Numbered from the stretch's first letter, positions 24,441 through 33,759 are shown. The stretch: DNA of 64,000 nt from WSZJ01 sp964590435 (GCA_964590435.1 CAZPWT010000020.1:5667-69666); one strand, 5' to 3'. Made by a program: numbers and translations. Notes: generated from the letters alone by a model not told the origin.

Positions 24441-26071
24441 TCGCTGAAACCGCCTATCTCTTTCGACACGCCCTGTTGCGCGACGCCGCCTACCAGCTCC
24501 AGATGCCGGCGGACCGCGCGCGGCTGCACGGGCTGGCGCTCGCGGCGATCGAGGGGATGTGCGGCGGGCGGCCGGAGGCGGGGCCGCCGATCGCGGAGGA
24601 CTCGCCGGGGACGCACCGTCCGCACGCTTCGGATCCGTTCGCGGAGGAACTGGCGGCGCACGCGCGGGCGGCGGCGGACCGGGCGGAGGGGCTGTACCTC
24701 AAACGGGCCGCCTCGGTGGCCGGCCTCGGCTACCGCCACGCGGCGTCCGCGCGGCTCTGGCGCGCGCACGCGGCGACCCAGCGCGGCGCCGAACGCGGCG
24801 AGGCCCTGCGCCGCGCGGCGGCCGCCGACCATCACGCCGGCGACCTGGCGGGGGCGGAAGCGGCGATGGCGGAAGCGGCGGCGGAGCTCGCGGCGGCCGG
24901 CCACGCGCGGCTCGAAGTCGTCGCGCGCGTCGGCGTCGCGGACGTCCTCGCCGACCGCGGGAAGCGCACCGAAGCGCAGTCCGCCTACGAGGCGGCGCTG
25001 GCCCAGGCCCTCCCGGTCGGCGAGGCCGGCCTCGAAGGATTCGTGCGGGCGCGCCTCGCCCGCTCATACGGCGACCTCGGGAAGCTCGCCGAGGCGGAGG
25101 TGGAGTTCGCCCGCGCCCTCCAGCTCCTGAGAAGCGGCGGGCGGCGCGACCTCGAGTCCACCGTGATCACCGACATGGGGATGCTGCTCTTCTACATGGG
25201 CCGCGTCCGCGACGCCGAAGCCCTCCTTCGCGACGCGCTGGCGCTCGCCCGCGAAACCCGCGCGCGGCGGGCGGAGGGGAGCGCGCTGGGGAGCCTGTCG
25301 CAGGTCCTCAAGGAAACCGGCCGGACCGCGGAGGCCGAAAAGCTCGTCCGCGGCGCCCTCGAGATCCACCGCGAAACCGGCAACCGGCGATCGGAGGCTT
25401 CCGCCATCCTCGCCCTCGCGCGGACCCTGCGCGACTCGGGACAGAACGTCGACGCCGAGAGCCGCTTCGCGGAGGCGCTCGCCCTCATGCGCGAGATGGG
25501 GGACCGCCGCAACGAGGGGTCCGCGCTCGGCAACCTCGCGGTCCTCTACCAGGAGACCGGCCGTACCGAGCCGGCACGCCGCACGCTCGAGGAAGCGCTG
25601 GCGATCCACCGCGAGACCGGGAACCGCCGCTCCGAGGGCGTCACTCTCGCCAACCTCGGGAGGTTCGCGTGGATCCGCGGCGACCACGCCGCTTCCGAAC
25701 GCCTCTACCGCGAAGCCCTCACCGTCCAGCGCGCCGCCGGCGACCGCGGCATGGCCGCCGCCTCCCTCGTCAACCTCGGCAACGTCCTCGCCGACCTCGG
25801 CCGCACGGACGAAGCGGACGCGCTCTACGCCGACGCGCTCCAGATCCACCGGGAGCTGGGCAACCGCCGCTGGGAAGGGATCGTCCTCTGCGACATCGCA
25901 GTCCTCCGCGTGAAACAGGCGCGGATGGAGGAGGCCCGTGCGGCCTGGAAGGAAGCGGCGGCGGTGATGCAGGGGCTCGAAGAAAAGCGCGTGTTCGAGG
26001 AGAAGCGCGCGGCGATGGTCGCGGCGTGCCGGGCGGCGGGGTGCAAGGCGCTGGATGGAAGCGCGCCGTGA
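24437..26071 (+). CDS. TPR protein 4 of tandem array, 544 aa
   Basis: TTG 24437 after GAGGATCAC starts IAETAYLFRHALLRDAAYQL. It is the longest member, with about eleven TPR-like repeats (LVRGALEIHRETGNRRSEAS, ALAIHRETGNRRSEGVTLAN). It is soluble with no enzymatic motif. Its 3' end is followed 57 bases later by a 13-unit, 21-bp tandem repeat. The last gene of the array has no obvious terminator before that repeat. Confidence 0.8.
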   Translation: MIAETAYLFRHALLRDAAYQLQMPADRARLHGLALAAIEGMCGGRPEAGPPIAEDSPGTHRPHASDPFAEELAAHARAAADRAEGLYLKRAASVAGLGYRHAASARLWRAHAATQRGAERGEALRRAAAADHHAGDLAGAEAAMAEAAAELAAAGHARLEVVARVGVADVLADRGKRTEAQSAYEAALAQALPVGEAGLEGFVRARLARSYGDLGKLAEAEVEFARALQLLRSGGRRDLESTVITDMGMLLFYMGRVRDAEALLRDALALARETRARRAEGSALGSLSQVLKETGRTAEAEKLVRGALEIHRETGNRRSEASAILALARTLRDSGQNVDAESRFAEALALMREMGDRRNEGSALGNLAVLYQETGRTEPARRTLEEALAIHRETGNRRSEGVTLANLGRFAWIRGDHAASERLYREALTVQRAAGDRGMAAASLVNLGNVLADLGRTDEADALYADALQIHRELGNRRWEGIVLCDIAVLRVKQARMEEARAAWKEAAAVMQGLEEKRVFEEKRAAMVAACRAAGCKALDGSAP

Positions 26072-26127
26072 GGGCAGGCCGGAAGACATCCATAGCGCAG
26101 AGAACCTAACTTAGCACAAACAAACGT

Positions 26128-26400
26128 CCCCCGAATCGCGTTCGACGCCCCCCGACTCCCGTTTCGCGTTCCCCGAGTGCCGTCGCGCCGCCCCCGAGTC
26201 CCGTTTCGCGCCCCCCGACTGCCGTTCCACCGCCCCCGAGTCCGGATCCGCGCCCCCCGAATGCCATTTCCCGTCTCCCGAGTCCCGTTTCCGCCTCCCC
26301 GAGTGCGATTCCGTGCTCCCAGAATCCCGGTCCGTCGCCCCCGAGTCCCCGCACGCCGTCCCCGAATCCGTTCTCCCCTCCCCCGACCCCCGTTTTCCCT
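26128..26400. repeat. 21-bp tandem repeat, 13 units in exact register
   Basis: Thirteen consecutive 21-base units start at 26128 and keep their register to 26400. The consensus is close to CCCCCGAGTCCCGTTTCGCG plus C. The CCCCGA core is the best kept part and the second half varies. It fills most of the 462-base gap between TPR gene 4 and the gene at 26534. The remaining bases to 26520 show nothing else. Frames through it encode 7-residue repeats on either strand, but none has a credible start. Confidence 0.85.
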
Positions 26401-26533
26401 TGGAATTCCCGCATCTCGCCTGCTAGAAATTCCCGCGCCGGACCCCGCACCTTTGATTCGCACACCTTGGCCCCAAACCAATGACACGATCGGCATTTCG
26501 CCGATCCTTTTTCCCCTACTGGGAGGTGCTGAC

Positions 26534-27250
26534 ATGGCCCGTGACGAAGCCGAAGAAGTCGCAACTGGGATGAGACTCCGAGCGTCGTACCTGGTCGAAC
26601 AGGCGGACTACACCGAAGCGCTGGCGAAGAAGGAGGCCGCCCTCCTCGCGCCCCTGGGCATCGCGAAGGCCACGCTGGATTCGCTCGCGGACCTCAAGTC
26701 CAAGCTCACCGCCGCGACGAAGGACCGCGCCCTCGCCTCCGCGGACGCCCAGTCCGCCACCGCGTCGCAGGACGCCGCCCTCGCGAAAGCGAAGTCCTGG
26801 CTCCGCAAGGCCATCCTCATCGGCCAGAACGCCTACGACGACGACCGCGGCCAGTCCGAGGAATTCACCAAGGGCGGCAACACCGGAAGCTCCGTGCCGA
26901 AGCTCTCCGAGAAAATCAAGAAGGTCATCGGCCTCCTCAAGCGCGACACCACGACGACCTCCAAGTTCGGAGCCACCCCGGCGTTCCTCAAGGAAGGCGA
27001 CGACATCCTCGCCTCCCTCTCCACCGCCGACGCCACGCAGGAACACAAGAAGGCCGACCTGCCGAAGGGCACCAAGGACTTCCACATCGAGAAGTCCCGC
27101 CTCTACTTCCTGCTGAAACGGATCAACCGCGCCGGCCGCGCCGCGCACGTGGACGATCCGGAGGCGGCGGGACGGTACAACCTGTCGATCCTTCATCGCC
27201 GTGGGACGGCGAAGAAGGGGAAGGAAGCGGTGGGGGCAGCATCCTCCTAG
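26534..27250 (+). CDS. Uncharacterised helical 238-aa protein
   Basis: ATG 26534 follows GGGAGG. The open frame extends upstream into the 21-bp repeat, but that part is rejected. The protein is rich in Ala and Lys with long helices (YTEALAKKEAALLAPLGIAK, LADLKSKLTAATKDRALASA). The C-terminal region LYFLLKRINRAGRAAHVDD ends in a basic tail. There is no signal peptide or known domain. A strong terminator follows at 27265, so this is a single-gene unit. Confidence 0.7.
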   Translation: MARDEAEEVATGMRLRASYLVEQADYTEALAKKEAALLAPLGIAKATLDSLADLKSKLTAATKDRALASADAQSATASQDAALAKAKSWLRKAILIGQNAYDDDRGQSEEFTKGGNTGSSVPKLSEKIKKVIGLLKRDTTTTSKFGATPAFLKEGDDILASLSTADATQEHKKADLPKGTKDFHIEKSRLYFLLKRINRAGRAAHVDDPEAAGRYNLSILHRRGTAKKGKEAVGAASS

Positions 27251-27264
27251 ACCAGATGTCGTAT

Positions 27265-27303
27265 CCGGGCCGGCATCCGCAGATGGTGCCGGCCCGGCTT
27301 TTT
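27265..27303 (+). terminator. Rho-independent terminator
   Basis: An 11-bp perfect stem, CCGGGCCGGCA / TGCCGGCCCGG (27265-27275 with 27287-27297), encloses an 11-base loop and is followed by CTTTTT. It closes the 26534-27250 gene and insulates the restriction-modification gene that starts at 27392. Confidence 0.85.
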
Positions 27304-27391
27304 GCGATTCGCGACTCCTCGTGTACGATTTCCCCGTGACTCACACGCGCCACGAGTCCCAAATACTCTTTTTGCGCAGGAGTCAGCGATC

Positions 27392-30331
27392 ATGAATCCC
27401 TCCGAGTTCATCGCAAAGTGGCGCCGAAACCGTCGAACCGAGCGTTCCGCGTGTCAGGAACATTTCATCGACCTCTGTCGGTTGATCGAGCACCCCACGC
27501 CGGGAGAGGTCGACTCGACGGGCGACACCTTTACGTTTGAGCGGGGAGTCACCAAGGAACACGGCCGGGGCTGGGCTGACGTGTGGAAAAAGGGCGCGTT
27601 CGCCTGGGAATACAAGGGGCGCCACAAAGATCTAGAAGCTGCGCATCGCCAACTGCTCGGCTATCGGGAGTCGCTCGAGAATCCGCCGCTTCTGGTTGTT
27701 TCGGACATGGAGCGCATCGTCATCCGCACGAACTTCATGAATACAGTCTGCAAGACGATCGATATTGATCTTCTCGATCTGGACAAGCCCGAGAAGCTCC
27801 AGATCGTTCGCGACCTGTTCTCACGACCGGATCGCCTTAAGCCTCAGGCCACGCGCCAGAAAGTCACCGCCGAGGCCGCAGAGCGGATCGGAAAGCTTGC
27901 GCAAACTTTGCGTGCGCGCGGGCTAGCCCCGTCGGCCGTGGCGCGGTTCCTCGATCGAGTGGTCTTTTGCATGTTCGCGGAGGACACGCGACTTCTTGCA
28001 GACGACCTATTCAGCCGGCTGGTTGAGAAGTGCCGCAATAAACCTGAGCAGTTCGCCGACGCGCTCGCTTCCCTGTTCAAGGCGATGGCCAAGGGTGGCC
28101 TCTTCGGGACGGATCAGATCCGCTGGTTCAACGGGCATCTGTTCACAGACGCTGCCGTGATCGCCTTGACCGAGGATGAGATCGACGAGGTGTATAAGGC
28201 ATCGCGCCTCGAGTGGAGCGATATCGATCCATCGATCTTCGGAACGCTCTTTGAGCGTGGCCTCGACCCCGGAAAGCGAACCCAACTCGGCGCGCACTAC
28301 ACGAGCGCGGAGGACATCGAGCGGCTCGTCGAGCCCGTCGTGATGAAACCCCTGCGGCACGAGTGGCAGGGAGTGCGCGAAGAAGCGGATGCGCTCCTAG
28401 TCAAGGCAGATGCTGCCGAGCCCAAGACGAAGAGAGCCATCACGGAAGCGAAGAAGAACCAGCACAAAGCCGAGCGGCTGATCGACATGTTTCTGCATCG
28501 GTTGGCGACTGTGACCATTCTTGATCCCGCGTGCGGCTCGGGCAATTTTCTCTTCGTGACATTGAAGAAGCTCAAGGATCTGGAGAAGGAGGTTCGTTTC
28601 TGGGCTATCAACCATGGCGCCGGCCTGTACATCCCGCGCGTCCACCCGCAGCAGCTGTTCGGGATCGAAATCAACTCTTATAGCCACGAGCTCGCGCAAA
28701 TGACCGTCTGGATCGGGTTCCTGCAGTGGATGCACGCCAACGGAGAGCCGATTGACAAGCAACCCCTCCTCGATCCTCTCGGAAAGAACTTTCTCAACAA
28801 GGATGCGATTGTCGACAACGTTGACCCTGAAAATCCACGAGAGCCAGGATGGCCTAAGGTCGATTTCATCGTGGGCAATCCTCCCTTCCTTGGGGGGAAG
28901 ATCCTCAGGAGTCAGCTCGGTGACTCCTACGTCGACATGATGTTCAAGGTGTGGAAGGGTCGAGTGCCGGCCGAGGCGGATCTCTGCTGCTACTGGTTCG
29001 AGAAAGCGAGGGGTGCGATAGCGAGGCAGCAGTGCTCGCGCGCTGGACTGCTCGCGACTCAGGGAATTCGCGGCGGCGCAAACCGTGAAGTCTTGAAAAA
29101 CATCCAACAGGGTGGCGGGATCTTCTTCGCAGAGAGTGACCGCGAGTGGGTTCTTGATGGCGCGAGTGTCCACATCAGCATGATTGGCTTCGATGCAGGA
29201 ACGGACACGGAACGACTCCTGAACGGGAAGCCGGTTGCCGCCATCAACGCGAATCTGACATCGGCAGCAGATGTCACCACCGCAGAGATACTCCCCGAGA
29301 ACAAATGTATCGCTTTCATGGGCGACACGAAGGGAGGGGCGTTCGACATCGATGAGTCGACAGCCAGGGAGATGTTGGGAGCGCCGAACGCTCATCTTGT
29401 TCCAAACTCCGACGTGATTCGTCCCTGGGTAAACGGGCTCGACATCACGCGACGGAATCGTCGTATGTGGATCATCGACTTCGGGATCGGAAAAGATGAA
29501 GTCGAGGTCGCACGATATGAGAGACCCTACGAACACTTGGTGACGCACGTGAAACCGGTTCGCGGAACCTCGAGGAGTACCGTCGGGCGCTGGTGGCAGC
29601 ACGAAAGAGCCCGCCCGGAAATGAACGCGGCGTTGAAACCACTAGCACGTTTCCTCGCCACTCTGACGGTGTCCAAGCACCGGCTCTTTACTTGGCTGCA
29701 GGCTCCGACTTTGCCGGATCACCAACTGATTGCCTTCGCCCGAGCCGACGATTACTTCTTCGGTGTTCTCCAGTCTCGTGTTCACGAAATTTGGGCTCTA
29801 GCTTCTGGCACGCGACTCGAGACTCGCCCTCGCTACACTCCGACGACCTGTTTCGAGAATTTCCCGTTCCCGTGGGTGCCTGGGCGCGAGGCCGAATCCA
29901 GCCCTACGTACCGGGCCATTTCCACTGCGGCAGCCGATCTGGATCGCCTGCGCCAGAATTGGCTCGAGCCGAAGGACTGGATGACCTCCCAGTGTCTGGA
30001 ATTCCCGGGAAGCAAGGCCGGTCACTGGGGAGCACTCTCATACGATTGCGGACCTGATGGACTCGGCACTACGCGTTATGTTCGCAGAGCGCTGGCGAAG
30101 CCCGAGCATGATGCAGAACTAAATCGGCGGACGCTGACATCGCTCTATAACTCGAAGCCAAAGTGGCTGCTCGACGCCCATGCTTCCCTCGACGCTGCGG
30201 TTATCGCGGGATACGCGACCGCAACTAACGACCCGAGTTGGAAGGTAGGTCTCACCGACCAGGAGGTGCTGGAGAAGCTCCTGCGCTTGAATCATGGACG
30301 TTCTGGTTCATCCGCCATGAACGCTCGGTGA
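27392..30331 (+). CDS. MmeI-like type IIL/IIG restriction-modification enzyme, 979 aa
   Basis: A single chain carries both activities. The nuclease site is ADVWKKGAFAWEYKGRH: Asp63, nine residues, Glu73-x-Lys75, the same D-x9-ExK spacing as MmeI. The gamma-class N6-adenine methyltransferase has motif I DPACGSGNFLF (Asp378) and motif IV NPPF (Asn496). A target-recognition region and a C-terminal segment (TRPRYTPTTCFENFPFP) follow. MmeI-type enzymes methylate one strand and cut about 20 bases away. The start ATG 27392 is preceded by AGGAG. A weak promoter, TTGCGA-16-TACGAT, may lie at 27302-27329. It converges on the three-gene operon at 30394-33485. Confidence 0.88.
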   Translation: MNPSEFIAKWRRNRRTERSACQEHFIDLCRLIEHPTPGEVDSTGDTFTFERGVTKEHGRGWADVWKKGAFAWEYKGRHKDLEAAHRQLLGYRESLENPPLLVVSDMERIVIRTNFMNTVCKTIDIDLLDLDKPEKLQIVRDLFSRPDRLKPQATRQKVTAEAAERIGKLAQTLRARGLAPSAVARFLDRVVFCMFAEDTRLLADDLFSRLVEKCRNKPEQFADALASLFKAMAKGGLFGTDQIRWFNGHLFTDAAVIALTEDEIDEVYKASRLEWSDIDPSIFGTLFERGLDPGKRTQLGAHYTSAEDIERLVEPVVMKPLRHEWQGVREEADALLVKADAAEPKTKRAITEAKKNQHKAERLIDMFLHRLATVTILDPACGSGNFLFVTLKKLKDLEKEVRFWAINHGAGLYIPRVHPQQLFGIEINSYSHELAQMTVWIGFLQWMHANGEPIDKQPLLDPLGKNFLNKDAIVDNVDPENPREPGWPKVDFIVGNPPFLGGKILRSQLGDSYVDMMFKVWKGRVPAEADLCCYWFEKARGAIARQQCSRAGLLATQGIRGGANREVLKNIQQGGGIFFAESDREWVLDGASVHISMIGFDAGTDTERLLNGKPVAAINANLTSAADVTTAEILPENKCIAFMGDTKGGAFDIDESTAREMLGAPNAHLVPNSDVIRPWVNGLDITRRNRRMWIIDFGIGKDEVEVARYERPYEHLVTHVKPVRGTSRSTVGRWWQHERARPEMNAALKPLARFLATLTVSKHRLFTWLQAPTLPDHQLIAFARADDYFFGVLQSRVHEIWALASGTRLETRPRYTPTTCFENFPFPWVPGREAESSPTYRAISTAAADLDRLRQNWLEPKDWMTSQCLEFPGSKAGHWGALSYDCGPDGLGTTRYVRRALAKPEHDAELNRRTLTSLYNSKPKWLLDAHASLDAAVIAGYATATNDPSWKVGLTDQEVLEKLLRLNHGRSGSSAMNAR

Positions 30332-30393
30332 GACGCCGGAAGGAATGCCCGGTTTCGACAAAGCTTGATGTCGCAGGGCCGGTCGCGAAGGCG

Positions 30394-31329
30394 CTAACGA
30401 AGCATCGCACTCGCCACGAACTTCACGAGCCACGCCGTGGAGTCCACCGACCGCATCCAATCGAGCATTTCTTCCGGGCCAAGCATGACGATGACGAACT
30501 TGGTCGCTGCAAGACGCAGCTCCTGCCGACGGGCATCCTCGGAGAATCCGGAGGCGGAACACATGATTCCGATTCGGCACCTATCTCTCTTTCCCTGCAC
30601 CTTGGTTATGAAAGCCGAGACATCAGGTTGGCCTACCCGATCCTTCCAGTTCTTGCTCTCGACGAGCAGGAACGGCACGCCGTCCTGGTACCACGGTCTG
30701 TCCGCGTAGTGTTCAGTTCGCAGGACAATGTCGATCTCTTCAGTGTCTGTGCGATGGTTTCTGCTGTGAATGCTCAGGCCCCGCACCTGCCCGAAGAGAA
30801 AGGAGAGCAGCCCCTCCATCCGACGGCCCCGGATTGCAGCGTCTCCAATCGCGAGACGCTTCCAGGTCGCCTCAGCGACTCGAGCTCGAATCACTGCAGG
30901 AAGTTCCACCGATCGATCTCCGAGCAGGGCGAGCATGTTGGCCGGCTTCTCGAGCTTGTAGTTGGAAGACACGACATGGACGGTGACGTCCAGGCCCTGG
31001 AGCATGCCAACGAACGAAGTGGAAAACAGGGAACCTTCGTCGACGACGAGGTGGATGCTCTTCCCCTTCGCCTGCGCCAAATTCAGCCGGGTAATCAGGA
31101 ATGGCAGAAGCGTATCGGTAAGTTGCACCTGAAGGATCGCAGGAGACTTTGAGCCCGCGTTTACGAGGTGCGGCTGCCAGGAAATCGTAGGTGACAGGGT
31201 CAGCGCAGTCTTTGGGATCTTCCAATCTCCGCTCCTGACGAGCCCACGGAGAATCCCATCTATTCGCTTGGCGTCCGAGCCGGATGCCAAAGGTGGTTCC
31301 TCTCGCTCCGGATCAGATTCAGCGGTCAC
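30394..31329 (-). CDS. PD-(D/E)XK restriction-endonuclease-like protein, 311 aa
   Basis: The C-terminal half carries an Mrr/REase-type nuclease site: EEIDIVLRTEHY for the Asp, then PFLLVESKNWKDRVGQPDVS with the ExK pair. The N-terminal half looks like a strand-helix unit (SIHLVVDEGSLFSTSFVGML) that may recognise DNA or a partner. GTG 31329 overlaps the end of the ParB-like gene by 11 bases. As the last gene of the adenine-methyltransferase operon it is the likely effector nuclease. The 62-base gap to the convergent MmeI-like gene holds nothing visible. Confidence 0.75.
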   Translation of the reverse strand: MTAESDPEREEPPLASGSDAKRIDGILRGLVRSGDWKIPKTALTLSPTISWQPHLVNAGSKSPAILQVQLTDTLLPFLITRLNLAQAKGKSIHLVVDEGSLFSTSFVGMLQGLDVTVHVVSSNYKLEKPANMLALLGDRSVELPAVIRARVAEATWKRLAIGDAAIRGRRMEGLLSFLFGQVRGLSIHSRNHRTDTEEIDIVLRTEHYADRPWYQDGVPFLLVESKNWKDRVGQPDVSAFITKVQGKRDRCRIGIMCSASGFSEDARRQELRLAATKFVIVMLGPEEMLDWMRSVDSTAWLVKFVASAMLR

Positions 31330-32299
31330 GGCGCTTCAGCGCCTCCGAGAGATTCCTGATAAGGCGTTCCCCGATCGATTTCACTTTCCGCTGCTCCGCG
31401 GACGTCCCCTGGGCCAGCAGGCGCTCGAAGCTCTTGACCATGTTGGCGCACTTTTTCGCCAATCGCCCGATCTCGATCATCGACTCCACCGACTCCTCGA
31501 ACGCATCCTGAATCGAATAGCTGGGGTCCTCGACCAGTGAACGCAGCGTGTCATCGAGCGCCGAATCCGCGTCGTCCTCCCCGGCGTCCTCGCGGGCAGC
31601 GGCAACGATTGGACGGACTTTTCGAAGTGCCACAGTGTCGGTAATGACCTCGTCGAGGCGTTTCTTGACGAAAGCGCTCGTTATGTTGTCACCGCCGAGC
31701 TCCTTGAAGAGTGTGGGACGCTGGGCGGCAATCGGGTCGATGACGTTGACCTTCAACTCCCAGAAGAAGTTCAACGGGACCCGCCCGTTGGCGATGTGGT
31801 CCTGGTACTCCTTGGGCAGCTCAATCGCATGCCGAAATCTCTTGAGCCGATCAATCGTCAGGCCGGTGATATTGCTCAAATCTTCGTCAGTTGATGGCAA
31901 CCCTGCCTTCTCTCGAAATTTGATCAAACGCTTGAGGGCGTAGGCAGTCGGCATGTCACGCCACGGTTCCCGAACCAGGTGGATATTGAACATCTCCACG
32001 AGGTTGTCCTCGGCGTTCTTGGCGTTCGTGATGACGGCAGGAATTTCCGTCCACCCTAACTGCTTCGCACAACGGTAGCGCCGCTCACCGTCGGTCAAAA
32101 CGTATGACCCCCGCCGCTTCGGATCCTCGAATACCACGACCGGAACTAGGATTCCCTTTCGCTCGAGGGACTCGGAGAGCTGATCCAGCTCGTTCTGCGG
32201 GAATTCGAGCCTGGGGTTCTCCTCGTTGGCTCGAATTTTGGAAATCTTGAGATCCTTGACCTTGTGGAAAGGCGTCTTCGTCTTTCTAGCTGCAGACAT
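31319..32299 (-). CDS. ParB-like N-terminal-domain protein, 326 aa
   Basis: Residues about 15-110 are the ParB/sulfiredoxin-like fold: KISKIRANEENPRLEFPQNE, then GILVPVVVFEDP and VLTDGERRYRCAKQLGW with the GERRYR box that binds nucleotide in ParB. A helical DNA-binding-like part follows (LSNITGLTIDRLKRFRHAIE). It is not beside parA, so a role in chromosome partition is unlikely. Here it sits between an adenine methyltransferase and a nuclease with overlaps on both sides, which suggests it guides or gates them. Confidence 0.8.
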   Translation of the reverse strand: MSAARKTKTPFHKVKDLKISKIRANEENPRLEFPQNELDQLSESLERKGILVPVVVFEDPKRRGSYVLTDGERRYRCAKQLGWTEIPAVITNAKNAEDNLVEMFNIHLVREPWRDMPTAYALKRLIKFREKAGLPSTDEDLSNITGLTIDRLKRFRHAIELPKEYQDHIANGRVPLNFFWELKVNVIDPIAAQRPTLFKELGGDNITSAFVKKRLDEVITDTVALRKVRPIVAAAREDAGEDDADSALDDTLRSLVEDPSYSIQDAFEESVESMIEIGRLAKKCANMVKSFERLLAQGTSAEQRKVKSIGERLIRNLSEALKRRDR

Positions 32300-33485
32300 A
32301 CAGGTTCTCCGTTGCCGCTTTCACGTTGCCGCCTTGCGCTCCACCCATCGTGGAGTGCTTGGCCTCGAACGATGTGACCTTAACGCTGCGAAAAACGCTG
32401 CGGAGCAGTTTCTTCACGTCGCCGCCGGTCTGTTGAAGCAACCCGTTACTCGGGTATGACAGAACCAGGGTTGCGTCCCGCGCAGCCACGCCTTCCGCAA
32501 GCGAGCGAAACGCGGTGGAGACGCCCGTGGCGAGCGAAAAGTCAGTGACGAACCTGTCCGAGCGGTACCGCCCCTCACCCTTGGAATCAGGGAAGTCGTA
32601 GGCGTACATTGTTTCGTACACGTGGTAGTAACGAGAGTACTGATCCTTGGTGTAGGGCGGGTCGGCGTAAACAACCGATAGATCGTTGGCTCTGTCGGAA
32701 GCCAGGAATTCAAGAGCATCTCCAACCTCCACCCGGTTCTTGCCGCGCCACGCTGTGGTCCCGTGGGGCCGTAGGTCCGCGAAGGTCCGCCGAAAGAGGC
32801 TCCAGACGTCACGCGCCCATGCATATCGCACACGGGCAGCCGAAGACGCATCATTCGCCTTCAAGAACTGCGCGGTGTGGCCGGGTGCATTCACAACGAT
32901 GCTCGCTGCCCAGATCCAGGCGGCCAGTGCGCGGTCACGCTCCTCTGCGCGAGTCGATCGGTCGATCGCGCAACGAAGTGCATCGAGTTGGGTTGCCTGC
33001 TTAAGGCTGAAGTAGCCACCGGAAAAGTACAAGCTGACTAGCTGGTAACGATCGAGGCCTTTGGCCTTGCTCGCGGCGAGCGCCAACCTTTCACAGGCTG
33101 GCGAATTCCCTACGTGAGTAGCACCGCTGATGTATCGGCGTAGCTTGTCATCCGTCTGGAGCGAGAGCGCTTCACTGCGAAGTCTGCGCTCATATCGGCT
33201 CCACATCGCCGCTCTCGCGGTCTTGTAGGAACCGCGAATCCTCTTCAAGACGGCTTGGACATCGACCCTGGCGCGCCTCTTGAACCGGGCGCGGCTGAAT
33301 GCGCCCGTAAAAGAGAGGGCGTCATTCGTCGTGACTGGCCATCGCGGCGCGAGTGCCGCCGCCACGCTGCCCATGCCGGCGAAGAGGTCAACAACCTGTC
33401 CGTCGGGTTCGAGCCCGTCGATGATCTCCCGCACGGATCCCGCGAGCTGCCGTTTGGTCCCCATGTACCGGATCGGCACGCGCAC
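32286..33485 (-). CDS. D12-class adenine-N6 DNA methyltransferase, 399 aa
   Basis: The N-terminus IRYMGTKRQLAGSV and VVDLFAGMGSVAAAL (the FxGxG-type SAM motif) are typical of Dam-like enzymes. The catalytic motif is ADPPYTKDQYSRYYHVYETM at residue 275. A large insert between the motifs is probably the target-recognition region. The predicted start is GTG 33485; a second GTG two codons on has the better GAGG spacing. It is the first gene of the operon, and its end overlaps the ParB-like start by 14 bases. Methylation of self DNA is the expected role. Confidence 0.85.
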   Translation of the reverse strand: MRVPIRYMGTKRQLAGSVREIIDGLEPDGQVVDLFAGMGSVAAALAPRWPVTTNDALSFTGAFSRARFKRRARVDVQAVLKRIRGSYKTARAAMWSRYERRLRSEALSLQTDDKLRRYISGATHVGNSPACERLALAASKAKGLDRYQLVSLYFSGGYFSLKQATQLDALRCAIDRSTRAEERDRALAAWIWAASIVVNAPGHTAQFLKANDASSAARVRYAWARDVWSLFRRTFADLRPHGTTAWRGKNRVEVGDALEFLASDRANDLSVVYADPPYTKDQYSRYYHVYETMYAYDFPDSKGEGRYRSDRFVTDFSLATGVSTAFRSLAEGVAARDATLVLSYPSNGLLQQTGGDVKKLLRSVFRSVKVTSFEAKHSTMGGAQGGNVKAATENLYVCS

Positions 33486-33759
33486 CTCAATTCTGCAACA
33501 GGGTGGAGGAATCTTACTCTATCGGCTCCCGCGCCGCGCGGAGTGGCGAGCATCACATGGGAGCCTTCGGCCATAGGCGTGGCGTCAGCAGAACAGTCAG
33601 AATCACTTGCCGGGGCACGAGACGATCGGCCTCAATCGGCGCGGCCCGCAGGTCTTACTGTGGGCGGTACTTGCACGCACCACGGCCGCGAGCCGGACTG
33701 GCGGCCCGTCGTCGTCTGCGAACATTCGCCGGATCGCTCGCCCATGCCACAATCCCCCC

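Noticed and set aside
26128..26400. CRISPR array
   Set aside because: The units are back to back with a 21-bp period and no unique spacers. No cas genes are near, apart from a Cas4-like fold in an unrelated DUF2779 protein.
26106..26564. Minus-strand frame encoding a Gly-rich 7-residue repeat
   Set aside because: It arises from the 21-bp tandem repeat. All frames give 7-residue repeats and none has a credible start or ribosome site.
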